DNA of 64,000 bases from Lachnospiraceae bacterium (GCA_910576335.1 CAJTIU010000001.1:1-64000), one strand, 5' to 3'; counted from the stretch's first letter, positions 26,171 through 35,866 are shown. The notes: a model not told the origin generated them from the sequence alone. Made by a program: numbers and translations.

Positions 26171-26968
26171 TTAATAGCCGCGAAGAGTCTCAAGCGTTTT
26201 CTTTTTATCCGGGCTTCGCATCAGGGCTTCGCCAATCAGCACCGCCTGTACCCGTCCCGCACGCAGCTTTTCAACATCCTCCCCGGTGCGTATCCCGCTC
26301 TCTGCCACAAAGATCATCTCCTCTGGCACATGCTTCCTGAGCGCCAGGCTATTCTCCACATTCATGGTAAAATCCTTAAGGTTACGGTTATTTACCCCGA
26401 TCACACGGGCTCCTGCCTTTACGGCGCGCTGTATCTCCCTCTCATCATGAGCCTCCACCAGTGCGGAAAGCCCCAGGCTGTCCGCAAGCTTACAGAAACC
26501 GGCAAGTTCCTCGTCGTTAAGCAGAGAGCAGATCAGAAGAACCGCATCCGCGCCCAACACCTTCGCCTCATAAATCTGATAAGCATCCACCGTAAAATCC
26601 TTCCGGAGCACAGGAATTCTTACCTCCCGCGCGATCTCCCTCAGATACTGATCGGAACCCTGAAAATACTCAGGCTCTGTCAGGCAGGAGACCGCAGCGG
26701 CGCCCGCCGCCTCATATTCTTTCGCAATCTCCAGATATGGAAAATGCTCTGCAATCACACCCCTGGACGGCGAAGCCCTTTTCACCTCACAGATAAAGGA
26801 AATATCCCTGCCTCTCAACGCTTCTTCAAATGGAAAACCCGTCTCTTCCCCCAGCTCCTCTGCCCTTTCCACAACCTCTGGAAGAGGCAGCTCACTCTTT
26901 TTCTTTTCTACTCTTACCCTTGCCGCTTCTGCGATCTCGTCTAATATCTTCATCTGCTCATCATACAC
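26171..26968 (-). CDS. trpC: indole-3-glycerol phosphate synthase
   Basis: A 265-residue TIM-barrel enzyme with the family signatures FICEVKRASPSRG (near residue 58), VLRKDFTVDAYQIYEA (near 120), LVEAHDE and GVNNRNL; the catalytic Lys and Glu residues lie in these. It closes the indole ring in the fourth step of the pathway. ATG 26968 has AAAGGTG only three bases upstream; MKILDEI six codons later is an alternative. It is the first gene after the T-box, so it is expressed when charged tRNA-Trp is scarce. trpE, trpG and trpD are not upstream. Confidence 0.95.
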   Translation of the reverse strand: MYDEQMKILDEIAEAARVRVEKKKSELPLPEVVERAEELGEETGFPFEEALRGRDISFICEVKRASPSRGVIAEHFPYLEIAKEYEAAGAAAVSCLTEPEYFQGSDQYLREIAREVRIPVLRKDFTVDAYQIYEAKVLGADAVLLICSLLNDEELAGFCKLADSLGLSALVEAHDEREIQRAVKAGARVIGVNNRNLKDFTMNVENSLALRKHVPEEMIFVAESGIRTGEDVEKLRAGRVQAVLIGEALMRSPDKKKTLETLRGY

Positions 26969-27078
26969 CTTTCATTATAGAATAAAGAATCGTAACCTCT
27001 CAGCACCTTCGCAGTTACATTCCCGCGCCGGCCAGGGAACAAAGTTTGACCTTTTGCAGCCAGTATCATATCATAAAA

Positions 27079-27420
27079 AGTCCCTGTCTCACTGGAAATT
27101 ACTTTCCAATGGGACAGGGACTTAAAAACTCTTATTCATCACCTGCGGTACCACCCATATTGCCCTCTTGTCTTTCTCTTCGCAGCTCTCCAAAAAAAAG
27201 ACAAAATCTGCCGGACCACTCTTTCATGTACTATCATACATCCCCGCTGATAACGGACAGGGTACCCGTCAGTTCCTACTCTCCCACTCCTGGATTTCAG
27301 GCTGCCCTCGCAAGTCCATTCACTAAAAACTCTTGCTGCCGCAATTCCACCGCCTGCGGCTCTCTGTAAACAAATATCTTTAACTACTTCTCTTGCTCAT
27401 CGGTTTGTTCCATTAATTCG
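27079..27420 (-). promoter_or_regulatory. T-box leader, tRNA-Trp responsive
   Basis: On the minus strand, AGAAGTAGTTAAAG opens stem I, followed by a GGTGGAA distal loop and GTGAA-TGG, where TGG (27318-27316) is the predicted Trp specifier. The antiterminator box TGGGTGGTACCGC lies at 27157-27145. The terminator hairpin is AAGTCCCTGTC with its complement (27123-27079), followed by a T tract. Uncharged tRNA-Trp should favour antitermination into trpC. Confidence 0.92.
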
Positions 27421-27432
27421 AATTTGTTTATA

Positions 27433-27461
27433 AGTATATGCCCGGGGAATTCAAATGTCAA
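27433..27461 (-). promoter_or_regulatory. trp operon promoter
   Basis: TTGACA (27461-27456) and TATACT (27438-27433) on the minus strand, spaced 17 bp, lie just upstream of the T-box. The -35 hexamer lies inside the last codons of the upstream surface-protein gene. Confidence 0.85.
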
Positions 27462-29242
27462 GATTTTTGTTTACTTTCGCATATTTTGTATTACTGCTTG
27501 TCCATTTCAGCTTCTTGTTGGCATTTTTCGTTGCGGTGACTTTTGCTTTCAGCTGAAGCTTCTTGCCTGCCTTGACCGATTTCTTTCCTGAAATGACGAT
27601 CTTCTTTACAACATCCTTCATGATTTTGATCTTATAGGATGCCTTTTTACTACTGCCGTCTACTGCTGTTGCTGTAATGGTAACGGACCTGCCGCCTGTT
27701 TTGGACTTGATCTTTACAAGGCCCTTGCTAGTTACGGTTGCAACCTTTGGATTGCTAGATTTCCAGATTACGTTCTTATTTGCTGCATTGGAAGGTGAAA
27801 TAACTTTAAGCTGAATCCTCTTTCCTGCTGCAATTTTTTTTGAAATTCCGGATATCTTAATCTTGGATACCTTTATTACAGTCTGTGCAGTGTTCGCAGC
27901 GGTCTTCTTAAGGGCTTTCATTGCATCGTCCAGTGCCTGGATCTGGGCATGGACTTCTTCCTGGGTTGCGTTCTCTTTATCCAGGACTGCTTTTGCTGCT
28001 TCCAGCGCCTTCGTAAGAGCTGCATAGCTCTCTGCTGTATAGCCGTCTGGTTTAATGGCTTTCGCTTCGTTATATTTGGCCCTTAATACGTCTTTATTCG
28101 CTGCTTTCCTTTCCAATTTCTTGAGTGCCTCGCTAAGCCGGGTGCTTGCAGCGTTAATCTGCTGTTGTGTGGCATTGGGGTTCGCGGACACTTCCTTTAC
28201 TGCATTCAGTGCTTCCTGCATCGCTGCCCAGCTTTCTGCTGTGTAGTCCTCTTCGTTCACTTCATCCGCATAGCTGATGATTGTGTTGAGACCAGTCTTA
28301 TTTGCGCCTTCCAGTGCAATAATTGCGTCTCTGAGCGCTTTTGTTGCGGCATCCACTTCTTCCTGTGTTACTTTTTCTCCGGCCAGTACCTTGCCAGCGT
28401 CTTCAAGTGCTTTCTCCAGTGCTGTCCATGACTTTTCTGTATAAGCGTTCTTGTCCAGTACCTTTGTACGCCCAATCGCAGTCTTTAATTCCTCTTTATC
28501 AATGGTTGTCTTTGCTTCCAGCTGCCGGATCGATTCACTGAGCTGATAGGTTGCTGCATCCACATCTGTCTGTACAGCCTCCGGGTCAGCCGCTATCTTT
28601 TCGGCTGCCTTAAGCTCATCTGTCATGATCTTCCACTTGTCTGCTAGTTCCTGCCTCTTCTGCTTTCTCCGCCTCACTATTCGGATGATCCTTCAGATAC
28701 TCTGTCATAAATACCTGAAAATTCAAAACATTAGCTGCATTTTTATCTGGTTTTCCTGTTTCTATCGGATCATTTATAATAGCAAGATAAGGTTTCCCAG
28801 CCTGATCTTCTGGACCGCCATTAATCATAACATAGCAATATGGAAGCTGATCTGACAATCTAAAAGTGACAGAATGCTTATCTTCACTCACCTGAATACT
28901 TTCCTGGGGATAATAACGTTCTGGATATATCTTTACCGTTTGAATCTCTTCGGTCACATGTACGGTATATTCCGGAGTTTTAGCATCAGATGCGAATCTG
29001 GCAACATCAAAGTGATTCCCCTTTGCCTCGTACTTTATTACAGGAATGTTTGTCCCATCCGCAGTTAATGTATATTTCGCCGACGCTGCATCTCCTGGCG
29101 TTTCGGCATAGGTATGTATCTCCCCGGCCTCTGCCGTCCTCTCCTCTGCCCTCACCGGCAACGCCGATACCGGCACCATGGTTACTGCAATAAAGGCGCT
29201 CATTGCCAATGCTGCTGTTCGTTTTAACCAACCAGTTTTCAT
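27451..29242 (-). pseudogene. broken FIVAR/Ig-like surface protein
   Basis: Two frames make one gene. The first (29242-28616) has a signal peptide (LKRTAALAMSAFIAVTMVPVSA) and a beta-rich domain like the N-terminal part of some glycoside hydrolases (NIPVIKYEAKGNHFDVARF). It stops after EEAGTSRQ. The second (from about 28640) resumes with LADKWKIMTDELKAAE: four FIVAR helical repeats, then bacterial Ig-like (Big_2) domains. The frame change is near 28640. The last Ig domain ends early (AKVNKNLDI) where the trp promoter begins. An intact C-terminus of the same type is at 62498. No LPXTG or catalytic domain is seen, so it is probably decayed. Confidence 0.7.
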
Positions 29243-29311
29243 ATTTTTCCTCCTTTACCAACTATTTCCAGGCACTCCCTTTTCGTCTCTTAGAATGCCT
29301 CATTCCGCCGC

Positions 29312-30274
29312 CTACCAGCCCTTCAGGACGGACACCTTATAATTCCGCAGATTATTCTCACTCTGTCCCTCCATCTTCTTCCACTGCAGCGGTGAATATC
29401 CTGTCAGTTTTTTAAAACTCCGGATGAACGGTCCTGCCGTATGAAAACCCGTCTTCAAGGCAATCTCCTCCACCCTGTCTTCCGTCGTCTTAAGCAGTTC
29501 ACAGGCTTTCTCAATCCTCACCAGATTGACATACTCTGCAGGAGCAGTGTGCATACAGCTGCGAAACTTTCTACGAAAATTCGAGGGGCTCATATGAGAC
29601 AATCCCGCCAGCTCTTTTATCGTAAAGTCCTCCATATAGTGCTCTTCGATATAATTCAGCGCATCCAGAATCGCCCGGTCCAGAATCTCACTGCAAAGAC
29701 CTGTTTCTGCAAATTCCTCCTCAAACTGTCCCTCATTTTCCATATGCCTTGCAATCTTCATCAAAAAAGACCACAGAAAGCCTTCCATACAGTATCTGTA
29801 AAGCCTCTCCTTTCTCCGCATCTCCTCAAACATCAGCCGGAGCAGCATATCCAGTTCAGGCTCCTGCTTCCCCGAAATACAAAAGGAGTGTCCATTCAGT
29901 CTCCTAAGCAGCGTACTGATATGATTTGCTGTATCTCCAAATGCCATACCTGCATAATTCGGAAATACTTTCCTCAAAAACCGCCCCGTATCTACAAACA
30001 GATACTCCCACCGGTTCGGCTCCTCATCAGTCTGCATCGTATGGTGCGGAAAATTTTTAGGGACGATCGTAATACTTCCAGGTCCGTAGCTCTCCGCTCT
30101 CTGCCCGAAATACACTTTTCCCTGTCCGTAATAGCAGTAACCGATCTCAAGACAGTTATGGAAGTGCATAGGGTCATTCCCATATTCCCGGATCCATTCT
30201 TCGCCCTGCAGTGCAATCAATGGCATGTCAGCGGGTATTTCATAATATCGAAACTCCACACTTTCCTTTTCCAT
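29312..30274 (-). CDS. AraC-family regulator with N-terminal cupin
   Basis: About 320 residues from ATG 30274, preceded by AGGAGGAAGCC; the longer frame from 30358 is less likely. The N-terminal cupin (GNDPMHFHNCLEIGYCYYGQGKVYFG) would bind a sugar or similar ligand, and the C-terminal double helix-turn-helix is normal (FTIKELAGLSHMSPSNFRRKF, then VEEIALKTGFHTAGPFIRSFK). It is a paralogue of the neighbour at 30465. Its targets are unknown. Confidence 0.88.
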   Translation of the reverse strand: MEKESVEFRYYEIPADMPLIALQGEEWIREYGNDPMHFHNCLEIGYCYYGQGKVYFGQRAESYGPGSITIVPKNFPHHTMQTDEEPNRWEYLFVDTGRFLRKVFPNYAGMAFGDTANHISTLLRRLNGHSFCISGKQEPELDMLLRLMFEEMRRKERLYRYCMEGFLWSFLMKIARHMENEGQFEEEFAETGLCSEILDRAILDALNYIEEHYMEDFTIKELAGLSHMSPSNFRRKFRSCMHTAPAEYVNLVRIEKACELLKTTEDRVEEIALKTGFHTAGPFIRSFKKLTGYSPLQWKKMEGQSENNLRNYKVSVLKGW

Positions 30275-30445
30275 GGCTTCCTCCTGTCCCTGGAACTGCA
30301 CCCGTTTCAGTGCCTTCCCGGCAGGCTGAAATCGTTTGCTTTTCCTGTTCTTTTGCAATTAACTGACATAATTATTATATCAAACAACATGCACAAAGAA
30401 TTTACAGAAATGCCACAAAAATTAACACTTTCGACCTAAAATATA

Positions 30446-30487
30446 AATTGGGGACGGGGCATTTTTAAAAATGTCCCGTCCCCAATT
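30446..30487. repeat. 42-bp GGGGACGGGGC palindrome between the AraC genes
   Basis: AATTGGGGACGGGGCATTTTT is followed by its near-perfect complement, one mismatch in the right arm. It overlaps the 3' end of the 30465 gene and could act as a terminator in both directions. Confidence 0.85.
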
Positions 30488-31436
30488 GAGGTGCTGAGTT
30501 CCATCCTTTTAATACTTCTACTTTAAACTCTATCAGAAGATCATCTTTATTTCTTGCCATCGCCCTCCATTCTCTGGGCGTATACCCTGTAATACTTTTA
30601 AAGTTCCTCAGAAAGGTTGCATGAACCGGAAATCCAGCCTTCTCTCCAACCTCCTCCAGCCGGCCATTTCCCTTTCTGATCAGTTCACATGCCTTCTCCA
30701 CCCGCACAAGGCTCAGATACTTAACCGGAGATGTATGCATATATTCTTCAAACACACGCCTGAAATAAGTTTCGCTCATATTAGACAGTTCTGCCATATC
30801 ACTGATTTTTAAGTCTGACGCGTAATTCTGGCTGATATAATTCAGAACTCTCACGATACCCTCGTAATTTTCCTCACTTTTTTCCGGATGCTCCACTTTG
30901 TCCCTTATATGCTCATTGAGCGTGATAATTTTCAGCAGTAATGCCAGCAGCATATGCTTTACCATCTCCTTATGGAGGCTTTTTTTCTGTTCTATACCAC
31001 GGAAAATCATATCTATAGCTGCTAACATGTCTGGCTGGTCCTGTGCATGAGCCAGAAACATCCGGGCATTCAGCCTTTTGATTAGCTGCTCTGCATGCCT
31101 GGTTTTATCTGTATATGCTTCTCTTATCATCCTTTCTGCATCAACGAAGAGATATTCCCACTTCTGTGCCTGGTTCTCCGGCTCCACCTTTGTACGGTGA
31201 GGCTGATTCCTGGGGATAACGGTAATGGTTCCGTCCCGGTAGGGAATCTCTTCTTTTCCCAACTGCATTATACCCTTCCCGTAACGGCAGATTCCGATTT
31301 CCAGGAAATTGTGGAAATGCATGGGATCCGTTCCATATATGCCCTCCCACTTCTCCCCTGTAAGTGCAATTACCGGGAAGTCCTGCGGCACCTCATAGTA
31401 GCGGTATTCAATCTTTTCCTTCTGCGTCTGTTTCAT
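30465..31436 (-). CDS. AraC-family regulator with N-terminal cupin, second copy
   Basis: A 323-residue paralogue of the 29312 gene: YGTDPMHFHNFLEIGICRYGKG in the cupin, LKISDMAELSNMSETYFRRVF and LEEVGEKAGFPVHATFLRNFK in the DNA-binding half. The family tail, VEVLKGW in both genes, should be near the end. Here the protein continues NSAPQLGTGHF, which is read from the palindromic repeat at 30446-30487. It begins 10 bp after the hydrolase gene at 31446, so the two may be co-transcribed. Confidence 0.88.
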   Translation of the reverse strand: MKQTQKEKIEYRYYEVPQDFPVIALTGEKWEGIYGTDPMHFHNFLEIGICRYGKGIMQLGKEEIPYRDGTITVIPRNQPHRTKVEPENQAQKWEYLFVDAERMIREAYTDKTRHAEQLIKRLNARMFLAHAQDQPDMLAAIDMIFRGIEQKKSLHKEMVKHMLLALLLKIITLNEHIRDKVEHPEKSEENYEGIVRVLNYISQNYASDLKISDMAELSNMSETYFRRVFEEYMHTSPVKYLSLVRVEKACELIRKGNGRLEEVGEKAGFPVHATFLRNFKSITGYTPREWRAMARNKDDLLIEFKVEVLKGWNSAPQLGTGHF

Positions 31437-31445
31437 TCCCAGGAA

Positions 31446-32732
31446 TCACCTGCCCTTTTCGCTTTTTTTAATCACGCCTGCCAACAGCTTTGCTGCCAGC
31501 TTTGACCCTTCCTTATTCGGGTGGCGCTTATCGTCACAATAGAGATTCTTCTTTTTGGATAATTTATAAAAGGCCTTTCCAACGTCTGCAACCGGGACAT
31601 GGTTCCTCCTTCCTATCTGATGATAGGTCCGGGATACAATCCGGGACATCTGCTTATAGGTGACCCCCATCTTCTTCAGCTTTTTATGGCCTTTTTTATA
31701 TGCCCATGTAGCATACAACACCGGCGATGCCCCGTTTGCACGAACCCTGTCACATAGTCTGGAGGCATCTTCCATAAAGGTCTTTCTTGCCTGCACCGGC
31801 CCATGGCTCATCCCCTGGAGGATCACATAATCCCATTTTTCATCCTCTAGAGCCTTGCATGTAACCCTGCCCATCCTTGTATCCGGATCAAGATGAGCCT
31901 CCAACCCTGTATTGCCCTGTGTATGTGCCACAACCTCCGCTCCTGTAAGCTTTGCCAGTGTCTTTGGCATCTTATTGTAATAAGTGAGGCTGTTACCAAG
32001 CATCAGTATCCTCATGCCGCGTCTCCTGTTATAAACACCCATCATATCCAAAATCTTCTCTGCCGCCAGCTTCCGCCCCTTTCCTACGGAAACCATTACC
32101 GTTCCCTGTCTTTCATTTCTCCCGTAATTCATATACCAGGCAAAGCGTTCCCCTTCTACCCGGTATTCCTCATAGGAGTCCGGCATCCGTAATCTGGCTG
32201 TTTTTATCCGCTCCTTCGTCTTGTCACTGTCATCCCTGTTATAGAGAGAAAGCACCTTCAAATTACAGTCTGACAAATCTCTGTCCGAATATGAGGACAG
32301 AAGAATGAGGCCTTCGAATTTTTCACTGTTTTCCGCCGCATAATCCGCTGCCAGGACTCCTCCCCGGAAGTTGCCGCCAAGATACCAGTGCTTATGGGGA
32401 TACTCCTTCATTACCTGCTCTGCCTTGCTGTATCCGGATGCCGCAGACCCGGATGAAAATTTTACCAGGAAGCAGTCTGCTCCTCCCTCAGCCACTTTCT
32501 TCAAAAGAGAGGATGCTTTCCTCTTCCCTGACCTGGAATAAAAGATCAGCGCCTTGTCCTTTCCTGGTCCGTCATAAAAATAGCCGGTATCCGTCTTCGT
32601 CACCTTAACTGCCGCTTTCTTCCCGGTTCTTTCTGTTCCCTTCCGTTCCGCAGCACAACACCCTCTTACATCCCCGGCCACCAGACTAATGACAATTAGA
32701 ATAACAGCCATGCATTTTTTATACATTCTCAT
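31446..32732 (-). CDS. secreted alpha/beta-hydrolase-like and SGNH hydrolase fusion
   Basis: A 428-residue protein with a signal peptide (residues 1-27). Residues 45-225 resemble a small alpha/beta hydrolase, but the nucleophile elbow expected as GHSLGG reads GNFRGG, with Phe122 at the Ser position. From about 238 an SGNH-type domain follows: ILMLGNSLTYY (Ser248), VILQGMSHGP and a C-terminal DDKRHPN with Asp and His. So the N-terminal half is probably inactive and the C-terminal half a deacetylase or esterase of exported glycans. ATG 32726 is an alternative start. Confidence 0.7.
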   Translation of the reverse strand: MRMYKKCMAVILIVISLVAGDVRGCCAAERKGTERTGKKAAVKVTKTDTGYFYDGPGKDKALIFYSRSGKRKASSLLKKVAEGGADCFLVKFSSGSAASGYSKAEQVMKEYPHKHWYLGGNFRGGVLAADYAAENSEKFEGLILLSSYSDRDLSDCNLKVLSLYNRDDSDKTKERIKTARLRMPDSYEEYRVEGERFAWYMNYGRNERQGTVMVSVGKGRKLAAEKILDMMGVYNRRRGMRILMLGNSLTYYNKMPKTLAKLTGAEVVAHTQGNTGLEAHLDPDTRMGRVTCKALEDEKWDYVILQGMSHGPVQARKTFMEDASRLCDRVRANGASPVLYATWAYKKGHKKLKKMGVTYKQMSRIVSRTYHQIGRRNHVPVADVGKAFYKLSKKKNLYCDDKRHPNKEGSKLAAKLLAGVIKKSEKGR

Positions 32733-32825
32733 CCTGTCACACCTCTCAATTAATTTAAGTTAAAACGTCTGTATCATATTATCACACTTCCAATCCTGCA
32801 ACAAGCATCATTCGGGGAAGAAATA

Positions 32826-32851
32826 AAAAAGACCCCTTAAAGAGTCTTTTT
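32826..32851. terminator. hairpin between minus-strand genes
   Basis: AAAAAGAC (32826-32833) pairs with GAGTCTTTTT with a short loop. It lies 37 bp after the stop of the 32888 gene on the minus strand. Confidence 0.55.
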
Positions 32852-32887
32852 AAAGCATTTTGCGTTATTATTCATCTACATACCCGG

Positions 32888-33190
32888 TTACTGCGTCTGT
32901 GCACCTGAGAATATTGCACCGTAATCATACATCTTAAGTGCCAGATGCCTTCCCACGTCAAGAAGTTCACCAATGATGCTTTCCACATCCTTGTCCTCAT
33001 CTACTCCAAGACGTTCGCATAAGCGCCGGTTCGCGTTGTATATCCTTTCATACGCCTCGTCACAAAAGCTGCCTTTGGAAAATTCATTCTCTACATACTT
33101 ACTTTCTGCAACAGGATAATTCTTTAAATCTAGTGAATCGTTCATCAAATCAAAAATTAACTCTTTAAACTCTCTCACATCTTTCTGCAT
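32888..33190 (-). CDS. conserved-looking helical protein of unknown function
   Basis: A 100-residue acidic, largely helical protein (KELIFDLMNDSLDLKNYP, then RLCERLGVDEDKDVESIIGELLDVGRHLALKMYDYG). ATG 33190 follows AAAGGAAAA. It has its own terminator and stands alone. No family recognised; composition and coding signal are good. The 310 bp to its right (33191-33500) hold no gene, only the regulatory region for the divergent ECF gene. Confidence 0.6.
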   Translation of the reverse strand: MQKDVREFKELIFDLMNDSLDLKNYPVAESKYVENEFSKGSFCDEAYERIYNANRRLCERLGVDEDKDVESIIGELLDVGRHLALKMYDYGAIFSGAQTQ

Positions 33191-33500
33191 AATATTTTCC
33201 TTTCTTTTGTTATTTTCTTATAGCAACGAGTCAATCGGTACTTGGTATTTTCGTTCTGTTAAAATTATATCGCGCTTTTCCCATAGAATCAAGACCATAT
33301 GCAAAAATCTGACACAAGCGTTTTACATATTCTGACACCCTTCGCAGTTTTCGACAAATATCTTTTCAAAACTGGCCTGGTCTAATCCCTCTTAATTGGA
33401 TCTTTCCAAGATTCCAGTCCTGTTATACAATGTACCTGCATGCATGTGAAGTTAGAGCGTGGCATGACAATGAAAGCAAAAAAGAAAAGAGGTTATGATT

Positions 33501-34031
33501 ATGAATTCAAATCTGAAAAAAATTGTTATGACTGCATTATTTGCGGCGCTTGCCTGTGTGGCAACTATGTCTATAAAGATACCCACTCCAGGCACCGGCG
33601 GATACATCCATCCTGGCGACGCGGTCGTAATTCTTTCCGGCATCATCCTTGGTCCGGTATGGGGACTTTTTGCCGCTGGAACTGGTTCTGCCATGGCAGA
33701 TCTTCTAGGCGGATATTTTGTCTATGTTCCGATTACATTTGTAATCAAAGGCATCGTCGCATTTGCTGCCGGAATTCTATATCAGAAGATTGGAAAAAGC
33801 TCCAAAGGCAGATCTGCCGCAGTGATACTTGGGGGCATCGCCGATATCCTGTTTGTAGCCGCCGGCTATTTTCTCTGTGAGATTCCGCTCTATGGCGTCT
33901 CCGCGGCGGCAGCGAGCATTCCGGCGAATCTGATCCAGGGTATCAGCGGTCTGATTCTTGCCTTTGTATTATATCCGGTTCTTCTGGCAGTGCCGGATAT
34001 ACGTACTCTCACCTATAAATCGAAGGCTTGA
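33501..34031 (+). CDS. ECF transporter S component
   Basis: A 176-residue membrane protein with six predicted transmembrane helices. It has the S-component N-terminus (TALFAALACVATMSIKIP), then GGYIHPGDAVVILSGIILGP and GSAMADLLGGYFVYVPITFVIKG, a layout seen in HmpT/ThiW-like vitamin-precursor subunits. It captures a vitamin and works with a shared energising module encoded elsewhere. GAGG sits eight bases before ATG 33501; ATG 33495 is too close. The substrate is not deducible, and no riboswitch was recognised upstream. Confidence 0.85.
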   Translation: MNSNLKKIVMTALFAALACVATMSIKIPTPGTGGYIHPGDAVVILSGIILGPVWGLFAAGTGSAMADLLGGYFVYVPITFVIKGIVAFAAGILYQKIGKSSKGRSAAVILGGIADILFVAAGYFLCEIPLYGVSAAAASIPANLIQGISGLILAFVLYPVLLAVPDIRTLTYKSKA

Positions 34032-34049
34032 TCTTAAGTATTTAATAAG

Positions 34050-34088
34050 AGTCCAGACGAGGCCTCAGGATCTGTCTGGACTTTTACC
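34050..34088. terminator. terminator between convergent genes
   Basis: AGTCCAGAC (34050-34058) pairs with GTCTGGACT (34074-34082) and is followed by TTTACCTTTTTT. It ends the ECF gene and may serve the opposing cotH-like gene. Confidence 0.75.
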
Positions 34089-34095
34089 TTTTTTC

Positions 34096-35850
34096 TCACC
34101 GCATGGAACCCATATCGGAAATCACAATCCCCTGATCATCTACAAGTGCCGCATCCTCTGCCTTCTGACCCTCTTCTGTGGAAGGGACAGTCCCATTAAG
34201 CTGTCCGCTGACACTCTGGGCTCTAAGGAGGCAGAAGCTTTTTAATGTACTGATTCCTTTCTGGAATTCCTCACTGGTGCAGAATTTACTCGGATCTTTG
34301 TCCACATATGGGGCGATCATTTCGGATACCGAATCCACCATCTCCGTAAAATATCCGCTGTCAAAGTACGATTGGATCAGCTCTTCCAGGCAGGAATGGT
34401 ACAGCTCCGTATATTCGTCATTTTCAAAAATCCATGCAATCATGGGCCGGGATGAGGTCTCGCCGCCTGATACCGGATCATCTATGGGATAATTAATCAG
34501 CCCCTTTGCATCTGCTCCAGCCTCAAACGCTCCGAACGCAAGGTTATAATCCCATGGAATCATGGACAGCTTCCCATCTTTTTCATACAGATAATAATTA
34601 TGAATCATGGAGCCTGTATAGCTGTCAAAATTGCAGACAAAGTTGTGCACAGCAAAGTACCGTATTACTTGATAAGTCTCCACGATCCCGTCAAGATCCT
34701 CCTGATCACCAAGCTTTTTCAGTGAGGAAATAAGCCGGTCTCTGTCAGTGTCCGTTATATCTGTTTTCGCATTGTCAAAGATATTTTTATAGCTTTCATA
34801 GCTGTCATCTGTATACAGAAGCGAGACATCGTCACTGTCAGGTATAGCGCCTCCCTTCGGCGTCCCTCCCGGCAGGTTTCCGCCATTCTGCGGCGGTGCA
34901 CCTCCCCCGGAAAAATCTGCGTCATCATTTTGCGGCGGTGTGCCTCTCTGGGGCATCCCCTCAGGCTGATCCCCGCTATTGTCCCATGGCATCCTCCCTT
35001 CAGAGGGAGCACTCGTGTCTCCCGGCAGTGCCGTACTCCCCCCAGACTGATCCCCGCTGTTGTCCCATGGCATCTTCCCTTCAGGGGATGCATTCATATC
35101 GCCCTGCGGCGGCGTACTTCCCCCAGGCTGATCCCTGCCGTCCCCGGGAGCCGGGACAGCACTGTCATTTTCCTGCTTATTCTTAAACTCCTCTTCATGG
35201 AATGCGCCGCCGTTTCCGCGTCCGCCTCCCATATCCATGCTGTCCGGCTTATAGAGATTACCATAATTCTTCCCGTAATTCCTGGTTAAGAAACTCTCCT
35301 CCACAGCCTCCACGGCAAGATAAAGCCCCCAGTCCTCGCCATTCACCATAATATATGCATAGCTGCACAGAGGAGAGGCCACGCCAGAATCCCGCATCAT
35401 CTGATAGCAGAGATAGTCCTTCATGTAAGTGTTGTCCTGGATAATATTATTCAGGCTGATCTTATCCAGTCCGTGATAGGTTCTTGTATCATCATAGCAG
35501 TCAAATTCGATCTTAAAGCTATATCTGTCATTTCCATAGCGGGCAACGGAACTGAGAGAGGTATTCCCCTTAGCCCGTATTCCTGTATTCTTAAAGGTTT
35601 CACCGTCAATGACAACTGAGCATTCGCTGTATTCCTCATTTTCACAGGTATCTATAAAACTATCCCAGTCCTCCATCTCGATTTCAATGGTATGTACCTT
35701 CGAGGTATCAAACAGCCTTGACTCATAGCCAATTTCGGCTGAAACCGGCTGAACCCCCAGAGACTGTGCATTTACAAGCACAAGCGTAAGAAGCAGGACA
35801 ATACACAATGCAGCACAGCAGATCTTGTCAATATGCTTATGGGTTGACAT
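34096..35850 (-). CDS. CotH kinase family protein, exported
   Basis: About 584 residues from ATG 35850, seven bases after AAGGGGG. An N-terminal transmembrane signal anchor (ICCAALCIVLLLTLVLVNAQ) is followed by a CotH domain: VHTIEIEMEDWDSF, GIRAKGNTSL, YSFKIEFD, LNNIIQDNTYMKDYL and, late, MIPWDYNLAFG. A Pro/Gly/Asp-rich insert with imperfect repeats such as PWDNSGDQ and TPPQ (residues about 225-360) splits the domain. CotH proteins are atypical kinases that phosphorylate proteins, here presumably outside the membrane. It is the last gene of a VTC-DUF4956-CotH operon. Confidence 0.88.
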   Translation of the reverse strand: MSTHKHIDKICCAALCIVLLLTLVLVNAQSLGVQPVSAEIGYESRLFDTSKVHTIEIEMEDWDSFIDTCENEEYSECSVVIDGETFKNTGIRAKGNTSLSSVARYGNDRYSFKIEFDCYDDTRTYHGLDKISLNNIIQDNTYMKDYLCYQMMRDSGVASPLCSYAYIMVNGEDWGLYLAVEAVEESFLTRNYGKNYGNLYKPDSMDMGGGRGNGGAFHEEEFKNKQENDSAVPAPGDGRDQPGGSTPPQGDMNASPEGKMPWDNSGDQSGGSTALPGDTSAPSEGRMPWDNSGDQPEGMPQRGTPPQNDDADFSGGGAPPQNGGNLPGGTPKGGAIPDSDDVSLLYTDDSYESYKNIFDNAKTDITDTDRDRLISSLKKLGDQEDLDGIVETYQVIRYFAVHNFVCNFDSYTGSMIHNYYLYEKDGKLSMIPWDYNLAFGAFEAGADAKGLINYPIDDPVSGGETSSRPMIAWIFENDEYTELYHSCLEELIQSYFDSGYFTEMVDSVSEMIAPYVDKDPSKFCTSEEFQKGISTLKSFCLLRAQSVSGQLNGTVPSTEEGQKAEDAALVDDQGIVISDMGSMR

Positions 35851-35866
35851 ACACTGCCCCCTTTCC

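Noticed and set aside
25424..26944. 506-residue plus-strand open frame across trpF and trpC
   Set aside because: It is fully antisense to two well-conserved trp genes and has no recognisable motifs or ribosome binding site.
27046..27369. 107-residue plus-strand frame
   Set aside because: It lies across the T-box leader on the other strand and is not coding.
29441..30439. 332-residue plus-strand open frame over the AraC gene
   Set aside because: It is antisense to a clear AraC regulator, and its composition (rich in His, Leu and Arg) is typical of a shadow frame.
34896..35289. Plus-strand frames opposite the CotH insert
   Set aside because: They reflect the repeated Pro/Gly-rich codons of the CotH gene read backwards.
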